Source: Atkinsonella hypoxylon (taxonomy: Eukaryota; Ascomycota; Sordariomycetes; Hypocreales; Clavicipitaceae). Taken from it: DNA of 64,000 nt. Below, in pieces: positions 34,174 through 47,500 of the stretch; positions within the stretch are counted from its first letter, which is position 1; each line of letters opens with the position of its first letter. The stretch is from the NCBI GenBank assembly GCA_000729835.1, contig JFHB01000034.1, positions 124,001-188,000 on the forward strand. The letters run 5' to 3'. The notes under the pieces were generated by a model, which worked only from the letters and a program-made list of their open reading frames with translations, was not told the DNA's origin and did not search any database. The position numbers and the translations under genes are program-made.

Positions 34174-36884
34174 ACCTAATTCCAATTTAAACCTATACCT
34201 TTTACCGACCTTTTCTCTCCCTCTATTTTTAATTTTAATTTAATTTTAATTATTTTTATTGCCTTTCCTTATTTTTCTAGTATTCTCCATGCTCCGTCTC
34301 GTGATCGTTGTTTTCGCACCCCCATAATGTCCATGTCGTGCTCCCACCCACCGTCAGCTCTTTACAAAGGAACCACAGCGCGTAAAGCTCGTATACTCAC
34401 CGCCAAACAAAAAGAAACCATCCATCTCCCATCCAAAAGGCAAAGATTGGAAGTATCCACTTCTCATTGGAGGGGAGAAAGGCAGCGTGTTCCGCAGAGA
34501 GCATAAGTGCGCTGTAACAAACTGGGCTTATGAGCACATCACGCCGGCGACATGGAAGATTCCCTCTTGCAACGGGGAATCCAGTGGCCTCGCCCATGGG
34601 TATCGGTGGCGTTGTAAAGAGCGGAAGGCAACAGTCGTATTCCGCTGCGACACAAACTCTCGCCCAGCCTGTGTTTGTTCCTCCAACGTTGTTCTGCTTT
34701 GTGCTTGCTGAGAAATGTCTCGGGCAACGATTGTGATGGCGAATGAACGATCCCCCCTTCGCTTTTGGAGAAAGTTCCTTCGTGGCACCATTTCATGGAA
34801 CATGAGCAATCTCAACTGGGCGCGTGTATTTTGTGATTGCCCATCTTGCAGTACAGTTGAGCGTTCAAACGGTGCCGTGGATGTGCGCTCCTCCGCGTCC
34901 ATGGCGCAGTCCAGCATTGTCCCGAACAGATGCTGCTCATGAGTCACTCCTCGTCGCCCGAGAAGTGAAAAGCCCGTTGAAGGAACGAAGAAAAGACTGC
35001 CGGCACAGCCTGCCAGCCTTCCCACGTTCATGGTTCTCGTCACACAAGCGAGCAGCACGAGCAGCGACTGACTCAATCTTGTATCAGGCGGCCCGCATAT
35101 TAGTAGTAGTCAGGCATTTTGGTGTCACAGCATTCATCATCGGGCCCAAACATGCACTACTTATTTTATTTCAGGTTAAGAGCTGTCATGCAGCTACAAA
35201 CTATTGTGAGTGAGCGTTTGGGAAATGGTGGCGGACGGGACAGACAGCATGGCATGGGCTTTTGCGGCAGGCGTGTTATACAACAGTGGCGGGAAAACGA
35301 ATGGGAGTGTATTTGCTATTTTTTTTTTTCTATTATTATTTTTTTCCATGATGTTATCCGTCGTATATGCTTATTGTACCCAGGTAAAATGGTCGTTTGT
35401 ACTGGAGAACAAGTGTGCGCTTTCGACGGCGACCCCTTCGGCACACAGCAAACCGTTATGGTGCGTTGACAAGCCTGTTTGCGAAAGAAAAACAATGACT
35501 GGCCACAGAATCTTTAACTCTGAGCAAAACTCTGCAAAAATTTTGACATGCTTTATCCATGATATACAATCATGTCCACTTCAGTCCTCTCCCGTTTGTT
35601 GAAGCTCGACGTGCATCGAGATACTAGTCCGAAACAACATAGACTGCAGCCCGGCGAGAAGGGAAAAAAAAAAAAGAAGAAAGAAAAACAGAACAGAACA
35701 GACTAATGCCTAGCAAACAAAACGAAAACCAACGAAAGAGCACACAACATACCTATGTTATCGTGACGCCTCCGCATCCAGACTCGAGTAGCACAATACC
35801 CAAAATCCTCTGGCTCCTTGCAGACGCCACACCGGCCCTCTCGGCTAGTGAAAGCTCGCCATGAAGTCTCCGGAGCTGACGTCGTGCATCAATGTGAACC
35901 CTGAGCTGCGCAAACACCACTTGCACCGGATGATCTCGCATGCTGCTGGTCGAGTAAGCTCGTAAGCTGGAGTTTATTTCGGGCGATGGACAAAAGGGGG
36001 AAGGGGCGGGGAGGGCGTGTTTTCCAAACCTGGCTGCAGGAATGCAACCTGGGCGAAAGCTTGTATGTGTTTTTCTTTTGCTCTTTGTGTGTGACGTGAT
36101 ACAAGGGGGCTATGGCTGGGTTCTCCGTGAAGGGTGTGCGTGGGAAATAGCTTAAGCCTGTAGTTGAGGCTCCGGGGGTCGGGCAGATAGTTATGCTCTG
36201 GTATTCTATTTGATCTGGATCGAGAACAGGTTGATAGTATGAATGAAGAGTGACGATGGGGTTTCCCAAGCATGAAGTGGAAGCATGCCGGGTGTCGCTT
36301 TGCAGGATGGGAGTTTGCCCTTCTATTCTTCTGATTCAGCGCAAAGTGTGAACGCAAATCTGAGTGATGTAGAGACGGTCTCAACCAACACAGTCATGAA
36401 ATACCTTCGTCTCACTTCTTCATTCTACGAAGACTTGGGCAGATTCAAACTACATCAAATTCCCCTGTATTTCAAATCAATCACTCATCCATTTTGAACA
36501 TCGACACCAACCACCACCACGACGCCAGGTCTGGAAAAAAAAAAAAACTGAATAAGCGTCGCGCTGGACAAAATCACCCGTCCGCTTATTCCCACAGCAG
36601 TCGTCACAGCATAGCCAAAGAAGCCTCTGAAACTGGTCTCGATCGGCAAGTGCGAAGTCATTGACGCCTTCACTTTCGTTGCGCTCATCAATCCCTTCGC
36701 CGCGCCATCAACATGCGGCTTTGAACAAAACAGAAACATAAAAAGCCCCGTCATGAACCATCGCTCCCGATAAAGGGCGAAGAACAATAATGCCCAGGGA
36801 CATGCTCATACCCGCCCCGGCACAACAGAGTCACGAGGCCCTCTCGGGTAAGAAAGTAAGACATGGATGTCTCATTGCGTGGCG

Positions 36885-36904
36885 TACGGAACAGCTGTTC
36901 CGTA
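36885..36904. promoter_or_regulatory. Perfect 20-bp palindrome with two CGGAA half-sites
   Basis: TACGGAACAG is followed directly by its exact reverse complement CTGTTCCGTA. Inverted CGG triplets are the typical target layout of Zn2Cys6 binuclear-cluster dimers, so this is a candidate factor-binding site. No gene lies close by. Confidence 0.5.
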
Positions 36905-39900
36905 GGTTTCAGGCGCTGGCGGGTGGCCGACAAGCCCCAAGATGTCTGCTTTCCCTGAGATGTCAGTGTAGTATCGGGAAAAAGGTGGCCCTAGAGAGTA
37001 TGGTATCTTCCGGGGTCTTGGTAAGAAACGTCGCAGCCCGGAGAATACGTATGGTGTGATTGTTTTTGTAGGAGAACCATGTGGGTTGCGGTATCCCGAC
37101 TCCGCGTGGTATCTTTGGATCGTCGTTTCATGCAACACTTGCCATTGAATCATGCCCTCTTCATTACTGAACGGTTTGGAAACACGTAGGCTGCAATGAC
37201 TTTTACGCAGCAAGCAGGGCGTGAACGGGAGGCTCCTTCGTGAAAGACCTCGCTCTTGGCAGCATTCCTTAATGAGGCGCTTTGACGAACATGCTCCTTT
37301 GACTAACCCTCTCATTTCACGAACAAGGACAGAAGCATTTCTCGGGGCGTCTTTCATCGTGGAGGATTCTCTGGAGAAAGGAGAGGTGTCTTACCTAGAT
37401 AGTATGTTGTTATTCTTCCTTGAGGTAATGTGGCTACCGATACGTGAATGAATGTCAATGCTGGTATTGCCTGGCTCGTCCCGGTTGCTTGAGACGACTG
37501 CTGTGGATTGCATCTCTGAATATTGTTTCAGGGGTTGCTCCGAGATGGATCGGTGGGCATTCCAGAACGATATCTCTAACTCTTCTTGGGTCTTAAAGTT
37601 GTGCTTGGTACGACATGTCTCTTTGGCAGTCGTAACGCCGCAGGATAGCTATCGACCATGATGCTTGCCAGTTAATACGCATATGCCGATTATGTACTTG
37701 CGTCATCAACGGAGACTACCATGTGAAAAGTTACTACATATTAACCAGAGTACCTTGCTGAACCCATACTTTCTTCTAAACCTAGATACCTGACTTGCAT
37801 GCAGAGCATTGTGAGTACACAAATCAGCGGTATCATTCATCATCTCGCTTGGTCTCCATGGCACCGTAGATCTCTGTCTTATGACTGTCAAGAGCATAGG
37901 CTTATCTGACGTCGAAGGCGTACGCGTTGCTGCGAGACGTGTCGGTTAGGCCCAGCGTGCTGCTGTTTCCCTGCACTTGTATTTTTTTCAACTTTCTCAA
38001 GGTCTTTAAGAAGTTATCTTCAGTTCAATGACTTGCCAAGCTGTCTGCATGCAGGACGCATTCAAGACAAGGATATGAGAGCCTTTCGCGTGTCCTCCGC
38101 ATGTATTCTGCGATGCGCAGGATACTGAACGAGACCAAAATTAAATGAGCATCTGCACTCTTAGATAATATTCACGACAAGACCGATGTGAACCAGTCAA
38201 TGGCTTTCAGACTTGCGGTTTCCCCTCGGTCTATTAATGGGAACTGCAAATTTTCCCCTGAGACCTGCTCTTGACGAAGGAAAGTATAAGAGCCGAGCAG
38301 CTCAACGCAAGTTAATTTCCGTAGTCGTAGCTACCCTACACACGCTTAACCCTCGATGGAGCAGAAACGGTACATATCAACGGATGGATTCTTGGAACGT
38401 CCCAACGCCTGATTAACTTCCAAGGACGACTGGAATATCTTGGACAATACAAATTAATCCGAGGGTTTTTTTTTGGGCATAATAGTACCCTTATTTGTCC
38501 ACTGTTCAATGGTAAAGACACTAGATTACAGCTAAGGTGCTGTGTTAAAATGACTGACCACAATCGAAAAACACTCCTAGACTCAGTTACAAAATGACCA
38601 TGCCTTGCTGAGATAAAGATTCAAGAACAAGGTCAGGAAATATTCATAGCACCTCTAAGTTGGTGCATCAACTCGACATTTATGAGTAAACATGTGACAA
38701 GATCGCTTCTTCCCTTAGTCTAGCGTACGACACGGTCAGAAACCGAACGTGTCTGTCATACTAGGAAGGCTAAATCGGTCTGATGCGGATGATAGGTGAG
38801 CTTTTGGAACGAAGAGGTCGCTTTGAGTGTGGACAAGCTTTGTCCTGCTAGCCTTGTTCCCAAAACAAGAGTTAAAACCTAGTCGAAGTCCGTACAATGT
38901 TGTCATATCTAACTATTATGGCAAAGATAAAAAAGCCTGCTTAGCTACTTCATTTTCCGTGGCTGCTACCGATATTCGCCCGAGATCGTTCATGACACCG
39001 AAGCAAAATTATGGAGGACGAACACTTAGCATCAATGATTCAAGAACGAATAGGCAACTTTCTTAATGCTGCCAAGACCAAATTCATCATAATAGCCCCT
39101 GAGCACCATTTTCAGCCTCTGAATTTGTCCAGAGTATCTCTTCCAAATATATTGTTGGATCATCGATACTCGCTCGCACGTTGCACAATCTATCTTCCAA
39201 AGGGGCAGAATGCTCGAAGAAGTATCTCGGAGTGATGACCAAATTTCTTGACTCTTGGTTCAATAGCCGAAGAAGATACGGTGTTGCAAGCTGATTGGTA
39301 GCGTAATCTCCTTTCTGTTATCACACATAGCACCCCAAAAATGTCTGTGACGACAAAGATCGTAGCTGTAAGCCGACGGACTCCTCATTGTAAGAATTCG
39401 CACCCCACTTGAGCTTAATCAAGATTATCCCCATACGATACATAACAAGTACTACAAGGGCTCTGAATGCCCATTTGAGTTGCAGCTAGTTTCGGTCCCG
39501 CATGGACTAGTTTGATAGAATGGGGCGGATTCAGGGGCACGCCAAAGGCCCACCATTAAAACCATGTTAATGAAGAGACGATATGGGCCTTCGTGGGTTC
39601 AGAGTGAAGAATTTTCTGCAATAGGCCGTGTCTGCGCAGGACTATCTTTGTATGGCTCGGGTTCCTTCAACAAAGCTCTCCACAGCGGTGACTGAGATTC
39701 ACCTCATTTTGTGCCTCCTTTGCTTCGAAGCGAGGCAAGTCGGAGCTTAGACCAGGACCTTCGTAAAACATGTGAAAATGCAAGTAGGCATGTTGACCGC
39801 GATAAGGAATTTCACAGCAGTTTGGACCTTGCAGAAAGTTGCAGCTAATTGGACGTAAGAACACTTTCAGTCTAGCTTCCATGCCTCGAAGCAAAGACTG

Positions 39901-41129
39901 CGTGTAGCCAACAAGCCAGGTCTTGGAATTCGAGCTGTATATTGAAGGACATCGCATGCTCTCAAGCTCGCTTCTTAGTGCCCATATGATCGGGGCGACG
40001 TCGACCTCAAAATACTCCATCTATGCCCGTCGACTTGTCGCAGGCATAGTCTGAAGCGGGATGCCAAATATTAATTAGCCTGGCATCTTGCGAGCCAGGA
40101 TGGCGTGGGGTCGATTGATATTGTCCGGAAGGCGTATTTAACGTATGCTGTGTAGTGAACGGAGTTTCATTTTGATCCTTGCTTATATGTAGATCATATT
40201 CCGTTCCGAAGTACTCCGTATGAAAGCATCATATCGTACCAAGTCGGCATCATTCCCCCATTGGCTTGAGTCTTGCCGAAGCTAACGCCATTGTGTTCAC
40301 GCCAAGTCAGGTTTCAGTGCCCCGCGATAATCACGGATTTTGTGCTGCACCTAGGCCATAAAGCCAGTGATACTGGAGGGAGACAGGCCGGGCGCACGAC
40401 CAGATTACTCGGCAGTCTCTGCCGTCGAACAAGATGTAGCTGCATGGCCTTGGCAACACACAGCCCAGTGTCTTGGAGGACCAACGGCTCGGTGATGGAC
40501 TTCCAGAAAGAGACTTGGAGCAGCAAATATGGCAGTCGTGGAGAGAAGCTGTCGGGCCCATCAGGACTGCAAGGGCTTGTCATGGACAAAGTAGGCATGG
40601 ATGCCGAGGCCTGAGGTTTGTGAACAATACCGAGGTCGTACCTGTCAAATATATGCGAGCGGTCCTCTTGGACACTTTAAATACGGTTTGGCGATGCTGC
40701 CACACCTGTTTCGACGTCGAAAATAACCTCGGATGACAGGTGCAAAAGCTTATGAATGTCCTGGATGGATAAGATTTAGCTGAAAGCTAGATTCAGGTGA
40801 CAATGATCAGCCAGAATCGGGGTTGGCACGCGATTAGATTGGTGAACAAGCAAGAACCCAGATACGTACCTGCCTGAGTTCTAGTTGTTATCTACCAGAC
40901 CTAGAAGGCAGGTACCTTAGATTCCTCCTGGTAGGCAGAGAGTGCCAGTCTTGGCGGTACGTGGCGGCACATGGCGGTACCTGGACCGAGAGCCCCACAG
41001 GAAGCCTCGGGTGAGCCACTCGGGACAGCTGGCCAGGACGAGGGTTTGGAGGGGTTGGCGGCTGGAGGAGGCGCTGCAGGCCGCCAACCCCAGAGCTTGG
41101 ACGAGCGGAAGTTCTCAAAAGCTCAAGAG

Positions 41130-41190
41130 CCCCCAGCCACCCACCACCCATCACCCACCACCCATCACCCACCACCCACCACCAGCCACT
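41130..41190. promoter_or_regulatory. C-rich repeat with G-quadruplex potential, upstream of the acyl-CoA synthetase
   Basis: Tandem CACCCACCACCCAT-like units give at least seven CCC tracts spaced by 3-5 bases, about 300 bases before the acyl-CoA synthetase ATG. The minus strand therefore has closely spaced GGG runs able to form a G-quadruplex. Whether it matters for expression is unknown. Confidence 0.5.
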
Positions 41191-41488
41191 AGTCCCAGTC
41201 CCCAGTCTCAGTCCCGTCCGAGGAGCTTGGCTGGGAGGCCGTGGCCGGCACAAGAATCCAATCTCTTGCTCCATCTTCTTCATACTTCTCCTCTGGCCCT
41301 CCCCCTCTTGTTGTCATCACCACGCCTGTTCGTAAGGTTCATAGCCCTATTGGCTGGACCATTCTGCTTGACCTGGTCATTCTCGTCTGTCGCTGCCTTG
41401 TCCAGCTGTAGCTCTAGCTACCACTTTCGTCCCTAGCTTGCTCAAACTCCCAACCCAGCCTCGTGTCATCTCCGTCACCGCTCCCATC

Positions 41489-43790
41489 ATGACGGACTGG
41501 ACCACGGGCATCATGCCCTTAAGCCCGGTGCATAAGCCGCCGTATACCATTGAAGCTCCGGGCTACGAAAAGGTTCCAGGAGAGACAATTCCTCGTCGCC
41601 ACCCTCGTGCCAAGAACGGCCTCCTTACCCGCCCAGCCGACGACGTCAACAACATCCTAGATATCGTGAAGCGCAGCGCTCGTGTCTACCCAAACCATCA
41701 GGCTCTGGCTTCGCGCAAGCTCATCAAGCTTCACAAGGAAACCAAAAAGGTCAGGAAGACAATCGATGGCCAAGTTCAAGAGGTCGACAAGGAATGGCAG
41801 TTCTTTGAGCTCTCCGGCTACTCTTATATCACCTACAAGGAGTATGAGACCCTCATCCTTCAACTGGGTTCTGGTCTTCGCAAGCTGGGACTCACGTCAG
41901 AGAACAAACTTCACCTGTTCGCCACTACTAGGTAAGCCCATAATCACCGCCCCAGAATTCATTCTCTACAAGCACATCCCCTCGCTAACAGTTCGCACAA
42001 ATCAGTTTGCCATGGATCTCCATGTCACACGGCTGCGCTTCCCAGTCTATTGCCATCGTTACCGCTTATGATACCCTCGGCGAAAGTGGCGTTGAACACT
42101 CCCTTGTTCAGAGCGATGCAACTGCCATGTTTGTGGACCCCCACTTGCTCAAGACGGCTGTCAACCCGATTAAGAAGTCTGGTGTCAAGACTGTAATTAT
42201 CAATGAGGACTGCATCTTTGGTACCGGCGGCGAGGTCGAGGAATTCAAGAAGAATAACCCTGACCTCAAAGTCCTCACCTATCATGAGCTGCGCAAGCTT
42301 GGCGAGGAAAACATGGTGGATGCTGTTCCTCCTAAGCCTCAAGATTTGTACTGCATCATGTATACATCTGGCTCGACCGGTCTGCCCAAAGGCGCTTGCC
42401 TTACTCACGAGGCTGTTGTCTCTGCTGGTATGTTGCTCATCCCGGAGAGAATGTCTCTTTGTTTTGCGAATTTGTGGCTTTGTCTGACATGAAAGTTTTA
42501 GTTACTGGCCTTCTTACCTGCGTCGATGAATGCGTCAGTGACAAGGAATTTGTCCTAGCCTACCTGCCTCTCGCTCACATTTTCGAAATGGTTCTCGAAA
42601 ACTTGGTATTGTTTATTGGTGGAACTCTGGGCTATGGTAATCCTCGTACTTTGTCCGACGTTTCCGTCAAGAATTGCGCTGGTGACATGCGTGAGTTTCG
42701 ACCAACCGCCCTGGTCGGTGTCCCGCAAGTTTGGGAGACAGTCAAGAAGGGAGTCATGGCTAAGCTCGACACATCCAGCCCCCTACTGAAGCATCTCTTC
42801 TGGGGCGCCTATAACTTCAAGTCGTTCATGTCGCGAAATAAGCTTCCGCTTGCCAGCGTCTTCGACGGTATTGTCTTCTCCAAGGTACGCGAGCTGACCG
42901 GTGGCCGTCTTCGATTTACCATGAACGGCGCTAGCGGCATTGCAGATAGTACCAAGCAGTTCCTGTCTCTGGTCCTTGCTCCCATGTTGGTAGGCTATGG
43001 TCTTACCGAGACCTGTGCCAATGGCGCTCTAGGCTGCCCGCTCGAGTTTTCTCCTAACGCTATTGGTCCTATTCCCGCTGCCATCGACCTCAAACTCGTT
43101 TCTTGCCCTGAGCTAGGTTACAACACCGACAACGTGAAAGTCCCTCAGGGAGAAATCTGGATGAAGGGTCTCCCTATTCTTAAGGAATACTACAACAACC
43201 CCGAAGAGACTGCCAAGGCCATCACTCCCGACGGTTGGTTCAAGACGGGTGATATAGGAGAGTTCGATGCCAACGGCCACTTGAGAGTCATTGATCGTGT
43301 CAAGAACCTGGTAAAGATGCAGGGTGGTGAATACATTGCCCTTGAGAAGGTCGAGTCCGTCTACCGAGGGGCCCAGATGGTGAGCAACGTCATGATTCAT
43401 GCCGATCCCGAGCACTCGCGACCCATTGCTGTCATTATGCCCAATGAAAAGGTGCTTGTGGCGAAGGCCGAGGAACTAGGTGTTGCTGAGCATAGTATGC
43501 ATACCGACTCCAAGGTTCGCAGTGCTGTTCTGAAGGATCTGCAACTTGCTGCCAAACGTGCTGGCCTGAGTCCCATCGAGATCATTACAGGGGTCGTTAT
43601 TACTGAAGAGGAGTGGAACCCCCCTAGTGTAAGTTTCGTTCCGGACAGGTGATGGTCTGATGCAGTCAACAAACCCGAAAGCTAACCCATCTTGCAGGGC
43701 CTTGTTACCGCTACCCAAAAGCTGAACCGAAGAGAGATCCGCAACCGTTACAAGACGGAGATTGACGAGTGCTTGAAGAGCAGCTCTTGA
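41489..43790 (+). CDS. FAA1: Long-chain fatty-acid-CoA ligase (acyl-CoA synthetase)
   Basis: Four exons: 41489-41931, 42006-42427, 42502-43628 and 43698-43790, 694 residues, the usual size for fungal Faa1/Faa4. All introns are GT..AG and 69-74 nt. The first ATG in the frame is used. The AMP-binding core is complete: YTSGSTGLPKG (residues 267-277, ATP phosphate loop), YGLTETCA, GWFKTGD and the fatty-acyl-CoA synthetase signature around DRVKNLVKMQGGEYIALEKVE, followed by a short C-terminal lid ending KSSS. The enzyme joins long-chain fatty acids to coenzyme A through an acyl-adenylate, feeding lipid synthesis, beta-oxidation and protein acylation, usually at lipid droplets, ER or peroxisome. 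The promoter carries a C-rich repeat. It converges tail to tail with the DOA4-like gene. Whether it corresponds to yeast FAA1 or FAA4 cannot be decided; the symbol denotes the FAA1/FAA4 group. Confidence 0.95.
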
Positions 43791-44521
43791 AGCGTTACCT
43801 ACCGAGAAATATTTATTTTATGAGCGAGAACGGCCTTACCCGGAAGCGATGTGTGATCAGGCCGACTTCCTAGGGAACCATGTAATAATGCTGTGATGCG
43901 CGTAATGAAACGTCCCATCAAAGTCCAGTGGATCTGTGTCTTTTAATACCACGATATGATGCCCGCTTTTGCCCTGCCATTTACGTGTAATGTATCTAGC
44001 TTGAGGCGGTCGGGTCGATGGAGCACTTCGAACTCGATAGGAATTTTGGAAGTCATGAACTCATGATTGCTATTTGCCTAGGTAGATGGGTATGAAATGG
44101 TTCCTTGACTTTGTATGTACATGCGGACGTCGAGTACCTACTTGATTGTAGGTGCTCATTGCCATGACAGAATCCACCGATCAATAGCAATCATTCCGCA
44201 GGGAATTAGCAGGATATCAAAAGAATCATTTTATAGGATTTACGCGCAGAAACGCCACATCGCTATATGCTCGTCATGAACTACTTCTATTTCCCAAATT
44301 GCAAAAGGGCGCTTAAACATGGAAATACCTGCTACGCGTCAACATCCCATGCAAGGAGCTAAAAAAAAAAAGACCCCAGTGAAAATTTCATTCTTTTCCT
44401 TTTTTTTGAAGATGATAGTGCCAGGTCCGTCAACTATTTGTCATGACAGCTGTATGGCGGGGAGAATGCAGTCGTGCATCGGAGACAAAAAGGTTCGGGA
44501 AAAAAAAACCTCGGCCCTGCT
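43791..44521. other. Intergenic region between convergent genes
   Basis: The shared 3' region of the acyl-CoA synthetase and the DOA4-like gene, about 730 bases. It is A+T-rich, with A and T runs near 44360 and 44400. No further gene is seen. Confidence 0.7.
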
Positions 44522-47500
44522 TTACGCACTCTTTCTTCGGAAAAAGACCAGGTACGGGACCTTATCCTCGCCTGATCTGAATACTTCGTTTTGCACGTCG
44601 TCGCTCTTCCGACTACCTATGCGGACTCGCTTGACGACGCTGTCATTGCAGAGCAGCCATGCGTCTTGGCCGTGGGTGGTCGAGTCACGGACGTAGGCGT
44701 AGTAGTGGCCTGTGTTGATGGAGCGCCCTGCGTGGATGATGACGGCGTAGCATTCGTATTTGAATGGGCCGGAGAAGGCTTTGTCCGCTGTGGATGATGA
44801 TTGTTGCAAAGAGAATGCCGGGTCGATGAAGTAAGGGGAGAAGTCAAAGTCGTTAAAGTCCCAGGTCACAGCTGCGTTGTTCTTGGTGAACCCGCTGCAC
44901 TGGTAGTGGAACCGACGGAAACTGAGGCACAGGAGCTCCGGCATGCGGGCGAGCGACATCTTCTGTATCGCCCGGCCCTTGCTTCGGCAATGGTCGCATT
45001 CGAAATCGGCGAGCTCGTTGTCGGCCATGGTTCGTCGAAGAGCTTCCGCCAGCGTCATGTCGTCTTGACCCTGTACAGCGACGGACAACCATTCGAAAGG
45101 AGAGAAGGTGTAGGTTAGGTTGTCGCACTGCTTGCATTGGACCGTCGATACTTCGAGTCCTCGCCAATACCTGTCCACAATCGAATCGTTCAGCTTGCAG
45201 TGATTTCGCCAATACTCCATCGCCGCTTCAGTGGGCGATTGTCCTTTGGTATCTGGCTTGTCGGGCATTCCTCTCAAGTTGCGAAGAAGGTTGGTCTCTT
45301 CATGTAGTTGATCCATGATGAACGACATGAATTCTTGAGCATCTTGTTGGTCTGGACCACCAAACTGAGTCTGTGGATCACCGGTCTTGCACAGGTGTCG
45401 CGAGTACTCCTGTTTGCACAAGAATGAGCTTTGTCTCGCCACATATTGGGTTGGCTCATATTGACCCATAAGGACTTGTTACTTACCATGAGCATTTGAG
45501 CTTTCATAGTCTCGAACTTGCCAGAACTCATCCAGTGGAATAGATTAGATATCATCTGTATCATGAGCTGTGGCTGATCCCTCTTCTCATTTCCCTTCCT
45601 CGGTACAACATTCTTGTATCTCTTCTCCCAAGTCCGATCCGCCAACTCCCGCCCGAATCCTGGAGATGCAAGAAGCGACTGTAGAGTGCTGTTGGCGTAA
45701 CACCAGTTGCGCGGGTTGTTGAGTCCGGTGTAGTATAATTGTTCTGGAACTTTTTTGGGCTGACCAGTTAAGTCATCCTCGGCATGGTCGCTCTGAGACA
45801 GACCAATATGACTAGGTCGCTGGACTGCTGCTTGGGGTCGAGCAGGTGGAGGCGGCAACTGCGTCGGCGCGCTGAATCTATTTGACAGGTCGTGTCTGTA
45901 TCGCTGTTCGGTCGACATTATCGATGCCATGGACTGCCGTTCAGTCAACATGGGCGGAAATCTCAGAAACTCGTCTTCGGTTCGTGGAAATGTAGGACGA
46001 GTAGCATCCTTGTCCAGGGTGGTTTGCCATGCCTTTATATCCTCTTCAGACTGTAGTGGCGTTACGATGTACTTCGATCCTTTTCTCCTGATAAGACCAT
46101 GACGAGCCTTGGTTTCCCTGGCTTTCGACTGTGCAGACGGGGTCGACTGTAGCGAATGAGTGCCCATCAAGTCTACCCAGCCATCTAAGCCACCTTTCAG
46201 GAGCTTGGGAGGGTTCTTCAACTCTCGTCCATAGTTCAGAAGTACTAGAGCTCGATGCAGTGAAATGACGACTTCTTCATCCGAGTTCTTATGCGTGTGA
46301 GGTATACATTCCGAGTTTTGGTCGTAGAAGACTACCAAGTCATACGAATCTCGTTTCTCAAACACGGCATGCTCGTTATTGGGAGACAACACTAGGCTGT
46401 CCGAAATATCGGAAGCTGAAATATTATCCCTCATCAATATGCTTGGCTCGATACAGATGATTGAGGAAGCCATAACATGACCTTCGTCGAAGTCCGCTCG
46501 AGAACGAATATCAATCAAAAGAATAGATGCCTTTGTTTTCTTGATTGTATATAGTTGTTCAGGTGTGATGGTGTCATCCTCGGGTATCTCAAAAGATTTC
46601 TCTGTCACACTTGATGTGGCAGAGATACTGGGCGGAACTGGTGGGAAAAACTCGTTACTTTGTTGCGGCTGGTTCAAACTTGCTGTACTAGCAGCTGTAC
46701 TAGCAAGTGAAGTGGACGAACCAGCCCGACTAAATAAGCCTCTAGGTGTGCTCGTTGGTAGACGTGCCGCTTCTCCGGTCAAACTCCCCCGGGCGGGGCT
46801 GTAAATGGCATCAGGCAATTTCGGCAATGCAGCGGGGCTGTCGGTATTGATGTTTATCTTTTGAGGAGACTGTGGCATTTCTCTTGGCCCGGCCGGTTTC
46901 TGAGGAACAATGGAATATGTTTTTATTCGGGGATCTTGTCCAGGAGAAGCTTGAGGTCCCCTCAGATTAGCAAATCTCGCAGCCAGGTCCATTGTGATGT
47001 TACTAGTCGAGTTGGCGCGACAATGGCCGGGCGAAATGGCATTGCCGTGAAGAGATTGAGGCTTGGGATGCACCATTGGCTTTGACTTGGCAGGAGACCC
47101 ATTCGCAACATGCGGTTTCTGTCCATCGGGGACAGATTGCTGGCGCATCCTCATACCAATATCGCGAGAACTTGGTGCTGAGCCAGCGGGCAACCCGTTT
47201 GTGGATGGTGAGGCTGTCGAACGGCTAATGCTGGGTTGTACGCCACTTATTCTGTTGTCAGCGATGATTTCTCGTTTTATCTTGTCATAATTTTCGCTCT
47301 GTTGATCGATCCTCTTCAAGAGCGAGCTATGAAGGCGAGCGATTTCACCGCCATGCGAGGACCGAAGAGCTGGGTAGTCTTGATGCGACGAGATAGTCTG
47401 TACGGCAATAACATAGGCCCTGATGTAATCTTTCAAGGCCAGCGCTGGACGATTGAAGTCCCTGCTCATCTCGGACTGACGCAGAGCGCTTTCTGCTTGA

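Larger units (their letters stand above)
26053..41488. other. Second gene desert, about 15 kb
   Basis: No convincing gene is seen. Frames such as 26104-26859 (minus, upstream of the AreA-domain gene), 28025-28588, 34528-35076 (minus), 36872-37357 (minus), 37221-37661 (one internal stop) and 39667-40020 (minus) have no domain signature and no consistent splice partners. The stretch holds hexamer and pentamer repeats, CT-rich arrays, (AAT)n, clusters of GGTACC/TAGGTA, five copies of the TACGGARTA family and a 20-bp perfect palindrome at 36885-36904. About 37.7-40.9 kb is A+T-richer and may contain old decayed sequence. Confidence 0.5.

Noticed and set aside
34528..35076. 182-codon minus-strand frame
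   Set aside because: It opens with TTG rather than ATG and shows no known motif.
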